64,000 nt of DNA from Winogradskyella sp. UBA3174 (GCF_002364335.1 NZ_DEXW01000039.1:16644-80643), one strand, 5' to 3'; positions 26,711 to 36,457 are shown, counted from the stretch's first letter. The notes: generated from the letters alone by a model not told the origin. Translations and numbers: made by a program.

Positions 26711-26756
26711 TAAGGGACTAATAAATAGCTATCGTTAACTAGTTACTAATCCCTTA
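26711..26756. terminator. Hairpin between convergent rlmH and hpf
   Basis: TAAGGGACTAATAA (26711-26724) and TTACTAATCCCTTA (26743-26756) pair at 12 of 14 positions. Lying between convergent stops, it may serve both genes; the T-run is weak. Confidence 0.45.
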
Positions 26757-26778
26757 TTTACTAAAATCTAGATTATAT

Positions 26779-27078
26779 TTAATGTGTTTTAAAAGTCTCC
26801 TTGCGTTTTTTAAGTTGACGTGTTAAATCACTAATCGTTTCATTAACAGATGTTTCATAGGTATGCTCACTCGAATTAGCAAAAATACGAGGACCTGGTA
26901 AACTTAATTCTATATTACAAATTTTACCTGCATCGTGGTCTTTATCATTGTGCTTAAAATAAACCTGAGCTGAAATAATAAAATCAAATTTATTAGTTAA
27001 TTTTTCTAATTTATCTTCTGTGAAAGCTGATAATGTTTCGCTTACGTCTACATTTACATATTGAAAGTTTACCGTCAT
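26779..27078 (-). CDS. hpf: Ribosome hibernation promoting factor, short form
   Basis: Ribosome-associated stress protein of the HPF/RaiA family, 99 residues (short form without the C-terminal dimerisation domain). The pattern 'VNFQYVNVDVSETLSAFTEDKLEKL', the beta strand 'CNIELSLPGPRIFANSS' and closing 'TISDLTRQLKKRKETFK' are typical. It is expected to bind the 30S subunit at the mRNA channel in slow growth. Single gene, convergent with rlmH. Confidence 0.9.
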   Translation of the reverse strand: MTVNFQYVNVDVSETLSAFTEDKLEKLTNKFDFIISAQVYFKHNDKDHDAGKICNIELSLPGPRIFANSSEHTYETSVNETISDLTRQLKKRKETFKTH

Positions 27079-27342
27079 AATTTATATTATTTTAATTCAT
27101 ATTTTATATCTGAAAGATACATATTTTACCACTTTTTATTCCTGATTTTTATCATAAATAATCGCTAAAATTTATTTGCTTTTAAAAAGTAATTTTTAAT
27201 AACCTCTTCTATTTAATTCTAAACTAGCTAATTACTAAAAAACAAATACTATAGTTTGTATTTTGTGTCATTTTTCATAAAACATAAATATTTGGTCATT
27301 TAAATTTGATTATTATATTCGTTTTAATTTAAATATGTATCT

Positions 27343-27350
27343 TAGTTTTG
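27343..27350 (+). promoter_or_regulatory. -7 promoter box of the CHASE2 gene
   Basis: TAGTTTTG matches TAnnTTTG and lies 13 bases before the ATG at 27364. A weak -33 (TTCG, 27318-27321) is 21 bases upstream. It would drive the CHASE2 and FecR-like genes together. Confidence 0.4.
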
Positions 27351-27363
27351 CTATTAACCTTCA

Positions 27364-28557
27364 ATGAAACGAAAAACTAGATTATTAATTAGAGATGCAT
27401 TTTTATCAACAATACTGTCGTGCATATTATTAGCTATTCTTTCTATAGTATTTGTTAACATCAGGTTTTTCAATCCTTTACATAAAGCGCTAAAAGATTT
27501 TAGCTTTTTAGATGTTTATTATGCTGAAAAATTTGAAGATAATTCTAAGATTAACAATGATATTATTTTGGTTAATGTCGAAAACCATGGAAGAGAAGTT
27601 ATTGCTACACTTTTAGAATCTGTTTTAAATGAAGATCCCAAAGTTGTCGGTTTTGATATAATCTTAGAAAAACATAAAAGCCACAATCATTCCGATTCGC
27701 TGCTTGCAAAGTTGCTTAAAAATAAAAAAGTCGTTACTTCTTTTGATTTTAATGAAGATGATATTGAAGATAATGTAATAGAGAACGAATCTTTTTTCTA
27801 CAACCCAAATGAGTCTGCCTATGTTAATTTCGATTTTAACGAGGAAATCGCTGTAGTTAGAGAATTTCAAGGTATGATGGACATAAATGGAGAGAAACGA
27901 CTTTCATTTGCCACCATGATTTCTAAACATTATTTAAAACCAAAAACATGGAAAAAAAATAAGTACGATACAAAATTAGAAAATTTACAGGTCATCAAGT
28001 ACTCTGGTAATTTGGAAAAATTCCCTATACTCTCTATTAATGATTTTCTTTTTAGTAGTTCTAAAAAAATATTAAAAGATAAAATAGTAATACTTGGTTA
28101 TTTAGGTTCTTCAAAATCTGATAATCGTTTTGACATAAGAGATAAACACTTCACTCCATTAAATAATCAATTAGCCGGTAAAAGTGATAAAGACATGTAT
28201 GGTGTTGTTGTCCATGCCAATATTGTAAACATGCTTATTAAAAATGATCTTATATATAGAGTGTCTTATTTATGGCAAGGTGTAATTACCTTTATTTGTA
28301 TGTTTATATCTACTATGGTTTATATGAAACTAAATAGGAACTACAAAATAAGTTATCGAACTCGAAAACAGACCTATCAATTTACCTTTTCAGTAGTTTT
28401 ATTACTAGTTGTATTTGGCTTATTAAAAAATGATATTGTTTTAAGTCCATTCATTATAATAATCGGAATATTATTGGCAGGAAGTTATTTTAAATATTAT
28501 AAACATTTAGTACGCTACATAAAAACAAAAAGAAAGTGGAAAACCTATGTAAAATAA
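27364..28557 (+). CDS. CHASE2 domain membrane protein without cytoplasmic effector
   Basis: A 397-residue membrane protein. One N-terminal helix (about 16-33) precedes an extracytoplasmic CHASE2 sensory domain (about 34-295), identified by 'DIILVNVENHGREVIATLLESV', 'PKVVGFDIILEKHK', 'FPILSINDFLFSS', 'KDKIVILGYLGSS' and 'DMYGVVVHANIVNMLI'. Two or three further helices (about 303-322, 340-357, 359-375) end in a short basic tail. Most CHASE2 proteins carry a kinase, cyclase or other output domain after these helices; none is present here, so signalling must go through a partner. Its stop overlaps the next gene by 22 bases. The neighbourhood includes a secreted CHAT protease. Confidence 0.85.
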   Translation: MKRKTRLLIRDAFLSTILSCILLAILSIVFVNIRFFNPLHKALKDFSFLDVYYAEKFEDNSKINNDIILVNVENHGREVIATLLESVLNEDPKVVGFDIILEKHKSHNHSDSLLAKLLKNKKVVTSFDFNEDDIEDNVIENESFFYNPNESAYVNFDFNEEIAVVREFQGMMDINGEKRLSFATMISKHYLKPKTWKKNKYDTKLENLQVIKYSGNLEKFPILSINDFLFSSSKKILKDKIVILGYLGSSKSDNRFDIRDKHFTPLNNQLAGKSDKDMYGVVVHANIVNMLIKNDLIYRVSYLWQGVITFICMFISTMVYMKLNRNYKISYRTRKQTYQFTFSVVLLLVVFGLLKNDIVLSPFIIIIGILLAGSYFKYYKHLVRYIKTKRKWKTYVK

Positions 28558-29345
28558 AAAAATGTATTCGCTTAACCCTATTAGCCGTTCTTATAAGTTC
28601 AGCAAGTATGGCTCAAAACAACAACTTATTTGTGCTTAAGTTTGAAGGAGAACCTTATACAAAAAAAAATGACTCGGTAGAAATAGTAACTATAGGAACT
28701 ATAATAAGCAAGAAAACCAAACTTATTATGAATAGAGACGATGTCGCCTATATCATTAACAACGAGGGAGATGTTTATGAACTGCATGAAACCGGAACCT
28801 TTAAGCATAAAGAGCTATTAAGGTTACAGGCAATTAAGAGTAATAATAGCTACAGTAGAGAGGTCATGATTTATTTCTGGAAAGAGTTTACTAACACTCT
28901 TTCTGATGGTTATAATAAAAGTGGTTTTGTGTATAGAGGAGATTATGTAAATCTAATTCAACCTATAGACAGCACTAACTTATATTCCAATGAAATTCGT
29001 TTTGAGTGGGAACAAAAAAAGAGTAAGACCAAACCTTACTATTTTGTTTTAAGAGAAACTGGTTCTGATAAAGCAACTAAAATTGGAACACACGATACTA
29101 ACATCACACTTTTCATAGATGACATAAACCTTAAATATGGAGGCTCTTACGAGTGGACCGTAATAGAAAGTAAATATGAAAATTTAGAGACAACTGAATT
29201 TAGTCTATTTAAGGTACTTAAAGAAACAGAATACAAAACCAAACAACTAGAATTAAAAGCATTATCAGAGTTCTTGAAACCCCTTGGTTATGGAGATTCT
29301 GAAATTAAAGATATGTTTTGCAAGAGTTATAAAACCTGCCTATAA
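28536..29345 (+). CDS. Secreted FecR-like / fibronectin-like protein
   Basis: A 269-residue exported protein. The start is GTG 28536, the only reasonable one before the signal peptide (CIRLTLLAVLISSASMAQ). Residues about 30-105 (ITIGTIISKKTKLIMNRDDV, 'YIINNEGDVYELHETGTF') resemble a FecR-type beta domain; residues about 145-230 ('VNLIQPIDSTNLYSNEIRFEW', 'FIDDINLKYGGSYEWTVIES') resemble an immunoglobulin/fibronectin fold. Two cysteines lie near the C-terminus. Both assignments are by pattern and not certain. It is translationally coupled to the CHASE2 gene, so the two likely act in the same envelope process. Confidence 0.65.
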   Translation: MENLCKIKKCIRLTLLAVLISSASMAQNNNLFVLKFEGEPYTKKNDSVEIVTIGTIISKKTKLIMNRDDVAYIINNEGDVYELHETGTFKHKELLRLQAIKSNNSYSREVMIYFWKEFTNTLSDGYNKSGFVYRGDYVNLIQPIDSTNLYSNEIRFEWEQKKSKTKPYYFVLRETGSDKATKIGTHDTNITLFIDDINLKYGGSYEWTVIESKYENLETTEFSLFKVLKETEYKTKQLELKALSEFLKPLGYGDSEIKDMFCKSYKTCL

Positions 29346-29372
29346 CTCTTACATAGATTAAATAAAGTTCTT

Positions 29373-32300
29373 CTATTCCTTTATGAATTTTATAATTTTC
29401 TGTTGCTTTTTATTTGAAATTTTCAGAAAATAAACACCGGCTTCAATCATCTTTACATCAATTTCTTCAAAATTACTTTTAATACTTTTAATTTTTTGTC
29501 CAGCAATTGAGAATAGATCAATTCTTTCAACTAAAGTTGTATTACCTTTTAAATAAATAAAATCTGATGTTGGATTTGGATAAATATGTAACGCATCTAA
29601 TTTGTTAATATTAATGACAGATAAAACAACATCAACTACAGCAGATCTTTCTTCACAAGCACCTGCAGCATGAGTATATGTGTACATTTGAACACCATCT
29701 GGAGTAGGTGACCAAACACCTCCTGGATCAGGCGTACCTTCTAAAGCATTAAATAATTGAGATTCAGTTACTGTTTCTCCTGAATTAATTGTGTAACCAC
29801 CATTCTCACCTGCAGACAGTTGTATTTCTTCTGTTACTGTAACAGTTGCTGAATCACTATTTACGGCATTAACAGTATAGGTATAAACTCCTCCTCCGTT
29901 AAGGGCCGGACTCCATGTACCACCAGTTTGTGGACTACCATTTAATGCATTAAACATTAGACCTTCAGTTAATAAATTACCTGAACAAATGTTTAAATCT
30001 CCATTCTCTCCAGCATTATCTGGAATATCAATAACAAAATCGAAAGTTGCAGTTTCACTTTGACCGCATTCGTTTTCTACCAAATAAGAGAAGCTATAAA
30101 AAAACTGACCTGCACCAGTATCTGGAAAAACAACGGTACCATCATCAACGTTTACTAATAGATCTCCTGACCATAAACCTCCAAGTGTAGCATTATTACT
30201 TAAATAGGTGTCTAAATCAACCACACTAGGACTTATAGAAATATCTACTTGACTATTTCCTGCATTAACATCTTCAACATTATTAATTTCAATGTCAATT
30301 AGTGCTTCATCTTCTTCACCACAAGAATTTTGTACTCTATATATGAAGTTATAAGTAAACTGACCTGCACCAGTATCTGGAAACTCCACATCTTTATTAT
30401 TAATAATAGTAAGTCCATCAAGACTTTCCCAAGTACCATTAGCATCAGCATCGAAACTAAGATAATTGCTTAAATCAACAGTATTAAAATCAAAACAATC
30501 TTCAAAAACGAAATCAGAGTCACCAGCTACTGGAGAGGGTTCAAAGTCTAAAGTCACAAATACGGGTTCCCCAGCACAATCCTCTAAAAAATTCTTAGCA
30601 TTGAACTGATAAACACCAGGTTCTGTAATTTCCGTTAAAGGAGACGGGTTAGAGCCATCTTCTAAATTATCGTTTTCATTATACCAAGAATTTTGGGGTT
30701 CAAAGATATTACCAAAATCTGCTGCTTCGTTAAATTCCGAAGTATCTACATCTAATTGAATTTCTAACTCATTATACAAATCTAAAAGGCTTGCATTATC
30801 AAAATCACATAATTCAACTGTAATATTGGGTCCAGGCTCAAAAGGAATTATCACTTCACCAACTGTCAAATTTGCTGTAGATTCAACATCTAAAGTTAAT
30901 GTACTACCTATACCTACAGGCGTATCGATGGAAACAATTAATGAATAGGAAAATTGACCTGCCCCTGTATCTGGAAAAGTAACGACTGGACCAGATGAAG
31001 TTACACCAGGAAAACCGCCATTTTGGGAAACAGTAATAATAGACGAATTAAATTTTGTGCTATTATAATTTGGACTTGCTAGCTGATTTAAATCATAAGA
31101 TGTAATGCCGCACAATGTGCCTCCGTTACCAAGACTTAATCCAGCAGTTGGAAAGCTTTCATATTTTAGTAGTGCTGTACTATTACCAATCTCAATTTCA
31201 TTTATATCAAATGCTTTGAATTCTATTGTGCAAACTAAAAAAGTATCGTCAGGATTTACATCTGTACTCAATTGGAAATCGGTTAATTCCCATTCCCATG
31301 TAACATCTCCACAACCTAATGTCGTAGCGCCACCTTTATTATCAAGCCATGCATCAATTTCGGTGTTATTTCCATTTGAATCGTATTGTATGACAAGGTT
31401 TTGAGCTTGTTGATTTATTATTAGGTCACCAATAAGTGTTACAAAGACGGGCTCACCAGCACAATCCTGTAAAAAATTCTTAGCATTAAACTGATAAACA
31501 CCAGGTTCTGTAATTTCCGTTAAAGGAGACGGGTTAGAGCCATCTTCTAAATTAGCGTCTTCATTATACCAAGAATTTTGGGGCTCAAAGACACTACCAA
31601 AATCTGCTGCTTCGTTAAATTCCGAAGTATCTACATCTAATTGAATTTCTAACTCATTATACAAATCTAAAAGGCTTACATTATCAAAATCACATATTTC
31701 AATTTCAATATTTGGCCCAGGCTCAAAAGCAACTGTTACATTATTTGCGGTATAATTAGTTGTTGTTTCATACATTCTGGGTAGTTCCATTCCAATAATT
31801 ACTGTTGTCTGAACTTTAAACTGAAAATTAAAAGTAAATTGTCCTGCTCCGGTATCAGGGAATTTTACATCTGTTCCCTGTCTTTCTAATCCTGGCTTAC
31901 CACTTGTTTGTTCAATGTCAAATATTGATGAGTTATATTTAGCATCTGTATAGTCTACTCCTTGATTTGGAAAAGTAAATAAATCATCATCAAAATCACT
32001 TATTGGAAAAGTGTCCTCACAGATTGCCCCTCCGTTACCTGCACCTTCTCCTGCTGTTGCAAAATTGTCGAAAACAATAAATGCATTAGTAAATATTGAA
32101 TTTCCTTCTTCATCTATTCCTATGAATTCAATTTCAATATTGAGTCTATCGTCTAAAGAATCACCATTAGTATCTTCTAAAAAGTCATCGATAATATCAT
32201 AGTCCCAATCTACATTACCACATGGTGTGCTTACAATGGCATTACCATTATTGTTTAACCAAGTATTCACCTCATCTACATTTCCATTTCCATCATAAAT

Positions 32301-33011
32301 TAATTCTAAATTTTGAGCAGATTGACTAAGCGTTAGTTGGCAATTATCCTTAATAGTAAAATCATCAAACCCAACACCCTCATCATGTACTATTTGGTCC
32401 GACCCAAAAGCGAGTCTAAAATACACACTACCCATTCCAGCTAAATTACTTAAAGGATGTGAAACAGTTACCCAATCACCAGAACCATTATTAGTACCAA
32501 GTTCTCTTCCACTCCAGCCTTCATTTTGCCCACCAGGACTTCCACCACCATATCCTCCATCTACTAAGAAAGTATTAAACCAGTTGATTCCAGTTCCAAC
32601 AGTTCCTACATTTTGCCAATTGACCAAGTCTGAGGAATACTGTAATACAACACCATCCCATTCAAACTCGCTATTCCACCATAATTTAAATTCAACTGAA
32701 GGGGTATATAGAAAAGAAAAATCAAATTGTGGGCTGACCACCGACCCGTTTTCATTTGGAACATAATCTCCTGACAAATTAGTCACCCATGCATTAGTAC
32801 CAGAAGCGGCCGAATTAATTATTGGAGCCAATGGTGAGCCTAAAGTCCAAGTTGTAATACCACCTTCTACTGTCCAACCCGAAGGGCCTGATTCAAAATC
32901 CTCAGTATAAGGATAAGACGTTATTTGAGCATTTAAACTACCACTTACAAGAAGCACAAAAAGAATAAGTATTTGATTTAAGGTTCGAGAGAGAAATGTA
33001 TGTTTTTTCAT
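29373..33011 (-). CDS. T9SS surface protein with duplicated ~295-residue unit
   Basis: I start at ATG 33011 (MKKHTFLSRTLNQILILFVL, signal peptide ending LNAQ); a longer frame to 33071 would precede it with 20 unlikely residues. The 1212-residue protein has a jelly-roll-like N-terminal domain ('FESGPSGWTVEGG'), then two copies of a unit of about 295 residues starting 'AQNL' and ending 'CAGEPVFVTL'. The motif PDTGAGQF occurs four times. Two 'TGGTWSP/PGGVWSP' repeats precede a type A T9SS sorting domain (last ~80 residues, 'LHIYPNPTSDFIYLKG'). No enzyme motif seen; surface adhesin or scaffold likely. It lies 119 bases downstream of the CHAT gene on the same strand and may be co-transcribed. Confidence 0.85.
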   Translation of the reverse strand: MKKHTFLSRTLNQILILFVLLVSGSLNAQITSYPYTEDFESGPSGWTVEGGITTWTLGSPLAPIINSAASGTNAWVTNLSGDYVPNENGSVVSPQFDFSFLYTPSVEFKLWWNSEFEWDGVVLQYSSDLVNWQNVGTVGTGINWFNTFLVDGGYGGGSPGGQNEGWSGRELGTNNGSGDWVTVSHPLSNLAGMGSVYFRLAFGSDQIVHDEGVGFDDFTIKDNCQLTLSQSAQNLELIYDGNGNVDEVNTWLNNNGNAIVSTPCGNVDWDYDIIDDFLEDTNGDSLDDRLNIEIEFIGIDEEGNSIFTNAFIVFDNFATAGEGAGNGGAICEDTFPISDFDDDLFTFPNQGVDYTDAKYNSSIFDIEQTSGKPGLERQGTDVKFPDTGAGQFTFNFQFKVQTTVIIGMELPRMYETTTNYTANNVTVAFEPGPNIEIEICDFDNVSLLDLYNELEIQLDVDTSEFNEAADFGSVFEPQNSWYNEDANLEDGSNPSPLTEITEPGVYQFNAKNFLQDCAGEPVFVTLIGDLIINQQAQNLVIQYDSNGNNTEIDAWLDNKGGATTLGCGDVTWEWELTDFQLSTDVNPDDTFLVCTIEFKAFDINEIEIGNSTALLKYESFPTAGLSLGNGGTLCGITSYDLNQLASPNYNSTKFNSSIITVSQNGGFPGVTSSGPVVTFPDTGAGQFSYSLIVSIDTPVGIGSTLTLDVESTANLTVGEVIIPFEPGPNITVELCDFDNASLLDLYNELEIQLDVDTSEFNEAADFGNIFEPQNSWYNENDNLEDGSNPSPLTEITEPGVYQFNAKNFLEDCAGEPVFVTLDFEPSPVAGDSDFVFEDCFDFNTVDLSNYLSFDADANGTWESLDGLTIINNKDVEFPDTGAGQFTYNFIYRVQNSCGEEDEALIDIEINNVEDVNAGNSQVDISISPSVVDLDTYLSNNATLGGLWSGDLLVNVDDGTVVFPDTGAGQFFYSFSYLVENECGQSETATFDFVIDIPDNAGENGDLNICSGNLLTEGLMFNALNGSPQTGGTWSPALNGGGVYTYTVNAVNSDSATVTVTEEIQLSAGENGGYTINSGETVTESQLFNALEGTPDPGGVWSPTPDGVQMYTYTHAAGACEERSAVVDVVLSVININKLDALHIYPNPTSDFIYLKGNTTLVERIDLFSIAGQKIKSIKSNFEEIDVKMIEAGVYFLKISNKKQQKIIKFIKE
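30553..30845 (-). repeat. Intragenic direct repeat, copy 2
   Basis: Nearly identical to 31438-31730 with an offset of 885 bases (295 codons), encoding the segment from 'PGPNI' through 'LDLYNELEIQLDVDTSEF' to 'CAGEPVFVTL'. The flanking parts of the unit are much more divergent. Confidence 0.9.
31438..31730 (-). repeat. Intragenic direct repeat, copy 1
   Basis: Partner of 30553-30845; differs at only a few percent of positions by eye. In-frame period of 885 bases within the T9SS surface protein gene. Confidence 0.9.
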
Positions 33012-33130
33012 AATATAATTAATAGCTTGACTAAAGTAATAAAAATAATTTAATATAACGTTAAAACGCATTAAATCAGCACAATAGAACCCTTAACATG
33101 TAGGGTTTATAGCAAACTCTTAATTTAAAA

Positions 33131-36100
33131 CTACTCAAACAACACAAAAGCCGCCCATTTTTGAGGCTCTTTTTTATACTTTAAGTACATTTTGCGTTGT
33201 GTATTAATAAAAGCATCTCTTAAAGTGGTTCCTTGTAGCCAATTATTATAAAATAATTTCATAAATTCTGAAGTCTCCTCATCTGGCACTTCCCATAAGC
33301 TCATTATTAACCGCTCTACGCCTGCCATTTTAAAAGCACGTTGCAACCCATAGACTCCTTCACTTCCATCGATATCACCTAAGCCCGTTTTACAAGCACT
33401 TAAAACTACAAGATCCGTATTTGATAAATCTAAATTAGAAATCTCCATAGCAGTTAAAATGCCATCTTCTTCTTCATTTGGATTGCCACCATTTTTCCAT
33501 GCATAATTAGCACCTGCTAATATTAAGCCTGAGCGCAATAATGGATCTTCTGCTAATCTATAGTTATCTTCTGTACTTAAATTAAATTCTGTACTTGCAT
33601 CCCTATTTAAGTTTTCATAAAAGAATCCATGCGTAGCAATATGAATAAGGCTTGGACTTTGACCACTAAAAGTTTTAAAACTTGCTTCTGTCGCTTCGTT
33701 TTTTGTTAAAACCGAAACACTTGTACCTTCTTGTTTTAGTAAACTATTTAAACTTTCAATTTCATCTACTGCCCCTTCAAGAAGCGTCCAGCTTTCCCCT
33801 CTACTCTTTGTGCCTCTTAGCTTATTTAAAGCAGGGTTATTTAAAAAAAAAGTATCCTCTTTTTGGGTTGTTTCGGCTTCCTCTCCATTAGACGATTCAT
33901 AATCATAAGTTATTCCGCCAATAAGTACTGTTGTATCCATGTTTAAAGGTGCAATTTCTTCAATCAATTTATAGGTACTGCTCAATTGTATGAGTTTATA
34001 TTGATTAACTAATGCATTATTACTTTTAGTAATAGCGGCGAAAGCGATTTGATTTAGTAAACCGCTCGGTGCGTAAAATATACTATTGCCCTTTGACAAG
34101 TGTATTTTAATAGGTTGCCAGATTAAATTGTACAATTGATCTGAACTGTACCAATCATCTGGTGATTTTCTAGCAATGGCTTTTTTCAATTCAGATTCTT
34201 TAAATAAAGGGACCACTTTAGGGAATTCATCTATTGCATTAAACACATAAGCGACGTACATGACTTCACCTGTCAACTCATTATCTTTCAATACATTAAA
34301 GTGTGAAAACTCAATAGCAACGGCATCGTTCTTTAATTTACTTTTAACAGCTTCCCAATCTCTCACTAATGAAATACCACCCTCAAAGTTAGATGTATAT
34401 AACTTTACCAGCTCAGCTTCTCTTTTATTAATTATGATTTTTAAACTATCTGCCTCTACCCTGCTTTTTGCTAAATATTGTGTTAATGATTTAGTCCTTT
34501 TATTATTTAATTCTTGATAGCTTTTTATTTTAGCGTTAATAGCATCATCTTCTAAAGATTTTAATTTAAAAGTGATGTCTTTGGAGTTATTCAACAACAG
34601 TCCTTTTAGCATCAATTGGTTATTTAAATTAATAGTATTTAAAAGGTCATTATTTAAATTTTTGGAAATAGCAATGGACTGCATTTGGTTAAAATTCTTG
34701 GTTAGCATTTTTATAAATGCCTTTTTTTCATTTTCACTACTGAACCTAAATATTTTATCTATTTGATTTACAAAAACACTGTTAGATTGTTCTAAAGCGA
34801 GCACAGCCTGTTCCGTCATTCCTAAACCAAAATAGGTATCGCCCAAGGTCTTTAAAAACTGACCATAGTCAACATGCGCCTTTCCTAATATTTCTCCTAG
34901 CATTTTTGTAGAACCTTCTATTAGAGGTAATGCTTTTTGATAATCACCTCTTAAATTATAAGCTTTGGCAAGACTAAATTTTCTATTATAATATTCTTCA
35001 TTTTTTGGCCTCTTATTAGTTTCAAAATAAGTTACATTTTTTTTCATAAGTTTAAGCGCCTCTTCAAAGTCACCTAGCTCGAATAAAGTTTTTGAATAAT
35101 CATTTAACATATAACTATAAAATGAATGCCATATCTGACCTTCTGGAACTTCAATAATAGTTATGGCATCCCTAAAATAGACAAGTGCGTCCTTATATTT
35201 CCCTTCTACAAAATAAAGCTTACCAATATTATTGAGCAACTTTGCATATTCAGGATCCTTTTTACCATGAGAAATTTCCATAGCTTCTAAAGCTTCAATA
35301 TAAACTTCGTGAGAACGCCCATATCGTCCCATATTTTGATAAAAATAGCCCTTATCCATTAGCCTGTTACTATAAGTGATTTTACTTATTTCAGGAATCT
35401 CTAGCGCTTTATTACAGTACAGCATTGCTTTTTCATAATCACCAATGCGATCATAGTTCAATCCTATATTTCCTAATGTTATTGCATAGTTATCATTGTT
35501 TGTTTTATTGTTTTTTACAAAAACATCTTGTACTTTCATAAAGGCTTTAATAGATTCTATGTAGTTATTATTATCTTTTTCTATGCGTCCTAACATATAG
35601 TTAACCGATAAGTAATACATACTTTCGTAATCACCTAAGTCTTCAAATGTTTTTTGAGCTTTGCTCATATAATGTGACGCCTGATCTAAAAACCTTGCAT
35701 TGAAATAAGCTAGCCCAATATTATAAAGCCTACTTGCAAAAGCTTCATTTATCTTTCCTTCCTTATTCTCAATTAGACTAAGTGCCGATTTAACAGCTTT
35801 ATTAGCTTTATCTTCTTGCCTTAAGCCAAGATAAACTGGCAGCAACTCTATTAAAACAACTTCTACTTTTAAAGTTTGACTTGGGTCTTGAGATTCAACT
35901 ATAGTTAATGCATGTTCTAAATATTCTTTAGCTTCAATATTATTTTTACCTGTACCCTTATAGCTTTTACCAAGTCCGAAAAGTGTTTTCGCATAGGTAG
36001 AATCCTTGCTATTGCTTACTAAATCGAGTATAGCCAAATACTCATTGTACAACATTATAGCCTTTTGAAATTGTCTATTAGTTAAAGACAAATCTGCCAG

Positions 36101-36457
36101 TTCTTGAATCTTTGTAGAATATTCGGAACGTTTTGAAGGTTTTAAGGACTTTGAGTAAACCAAAAGTTCTTTAGTAAGGTTTAAAGAATCTAAGATAGTA
36201 TATGATTTAGTATACATATTAACCTTATAAAAGTTATATAAGGATTTACCATATTTAGGTCTACCTTCATAATGCGCTTCTGCGATAGTATACGCATCTT
36301 GCAAATACGGATAGGCTAGCTTAACCGAATCCTTCTTTAATAAGTTTTCACCTTGCTCGTTTAAGGACTTCCAATACTTGGGTTTTAAGTCTTGTGCATT
36401 TAATTTGAAAAAGACAAAAAGGAGTAGACTAAATAATATTTGCTTGTAGAACTTCAT
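33131..36457 (-). CDS. Secreted TPR-CHAT protease (caspase-like)
   Basis: A 1108-residue protein with signal peptide (MKFYKQILFSLLLFVFFKLN, then AQ). Residues about 30-570 are tetratricopeptide repeats (for example 'YNEYLAILDLV', 'ALTIVESQ', 'YGRSHEVYIEALEAM', 'KYKDALVYFRDAI'). A helical linker follows (about 580-690), then a CHAT domain (about 790-1108). The catalytic pair is intact: His in HIATHGFF (about 943) and Cys in VLSACKTGLG (about 1022), followed by 'EGVYGLQRAFKMAGVERLIMS' and 'LWEVPD'. CHAT is a clan CD cysteine peptidase family. Export is predicted, so it should act in the envelope. The T9SS protein gene follows on the same strand; CHASE2 and FecR-like genes lie opposite. Confidence 0.9.
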   Translation of the reverse strand: MKFYKQILFSLLLFVFFKLNAQDLKPKYWKSLNEQGENLLKKDSVKLAYPYLQDAYTIAEAHYEGRPKYGKSLYNFYKVNMYTKSYTILDSLNLTKELLVYSKSLKPSKRSEYSTKIQELADLSLTNRQFQKAIMLYNEYLAILDLVSNSKDSTYAKTLFGLGKSYKGTGKNNIEAKEYLEHALTIVESQDPSQTLKVEVVLIELLPVYLGLRQEDKANKAVKSALSLIENKEGKINEAFASRLYNIGLAYFNARFLDQASHYMSKAQKTFEDLGDYESMYYLSVNYMLGRIEKDNNNYIESIKAFMKVQDVFVKNNKTNNDNYAITLGNIGLNYDRIGDYEKAMLYCNKALEIPEISKITYSNRLMDKGYFYQNMGRYGRSHEVYIEALEAMEISHGKKDPEYAKLLNNIGKLYFVEGKYKDALVYFRDAITIIEVPEGQIWHSFYSYMLNDYSKTLFELGDFEEALKLMKKNVTYFETNKRPKNEEYYNRKFSLAKAYNLRGDYQKALPLIEGSTKMLGEILGKAHVDYGQFLKTLGDTYFGLGMTEQAVLALEQSNSVFVNQIDKIFRFSSENEKKAFIKMLTKNFNQMQSIAISKNLNNDLLNTINLNNQLMLKGLLLNNSKDITFKLKSLEDDAINAKIKSYQELNNKRTKSLTQYLAKSRVEADSLKIIINKREAELVKLYTSNFEGGISLVRDWEAVKSKLKNDAVAIEFSHFNVLKDNELTGEVMYVAYVFNAIDEFPKVVPLFKESELKKAIARKSPDDWYSSDQLYNLIWQPIKIHLSKGNSIFYAPSGLLNQIAFAAITKSNNALVNQYKLIQLSSTYKLIEEIAPLNMDTTVLIGGITYDYESSNGEEAETTQKEDTFFLNNPALNKLRGTKSRGESWTLLEGAVDEIESLNSLLKQEGTSVSVLTKNEATEASFKTFSGQSPSLIHIATHGFFYENLNRDASTEFNLSTEDNYRLAEDPLLRSGLILAGANYAWKNGGNPNEEEDGILTAMEISNLDLSNTDLVVLSACKTGLGDIDGSEGVYGLQRAFKMAGVERLIMSLWEVPDEETSEFMKLFYNNWLQGTTLRDAFINTQRKMYLKYKKEPQKWAAFVLFE

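Noticed and set aside
30553..31730. CRISPR array or mobile element suggested by long direct repeats
   Set aside because: Repeats are only two, long (about 290 bases) and in frame within a coding sequence; they are a protein-domain duplication.
34572..34766. Plus-strand frame inside the TPR-CHAT gene
   Set aside because: Complement of a well-supported TPR region; no start context or homology signal.
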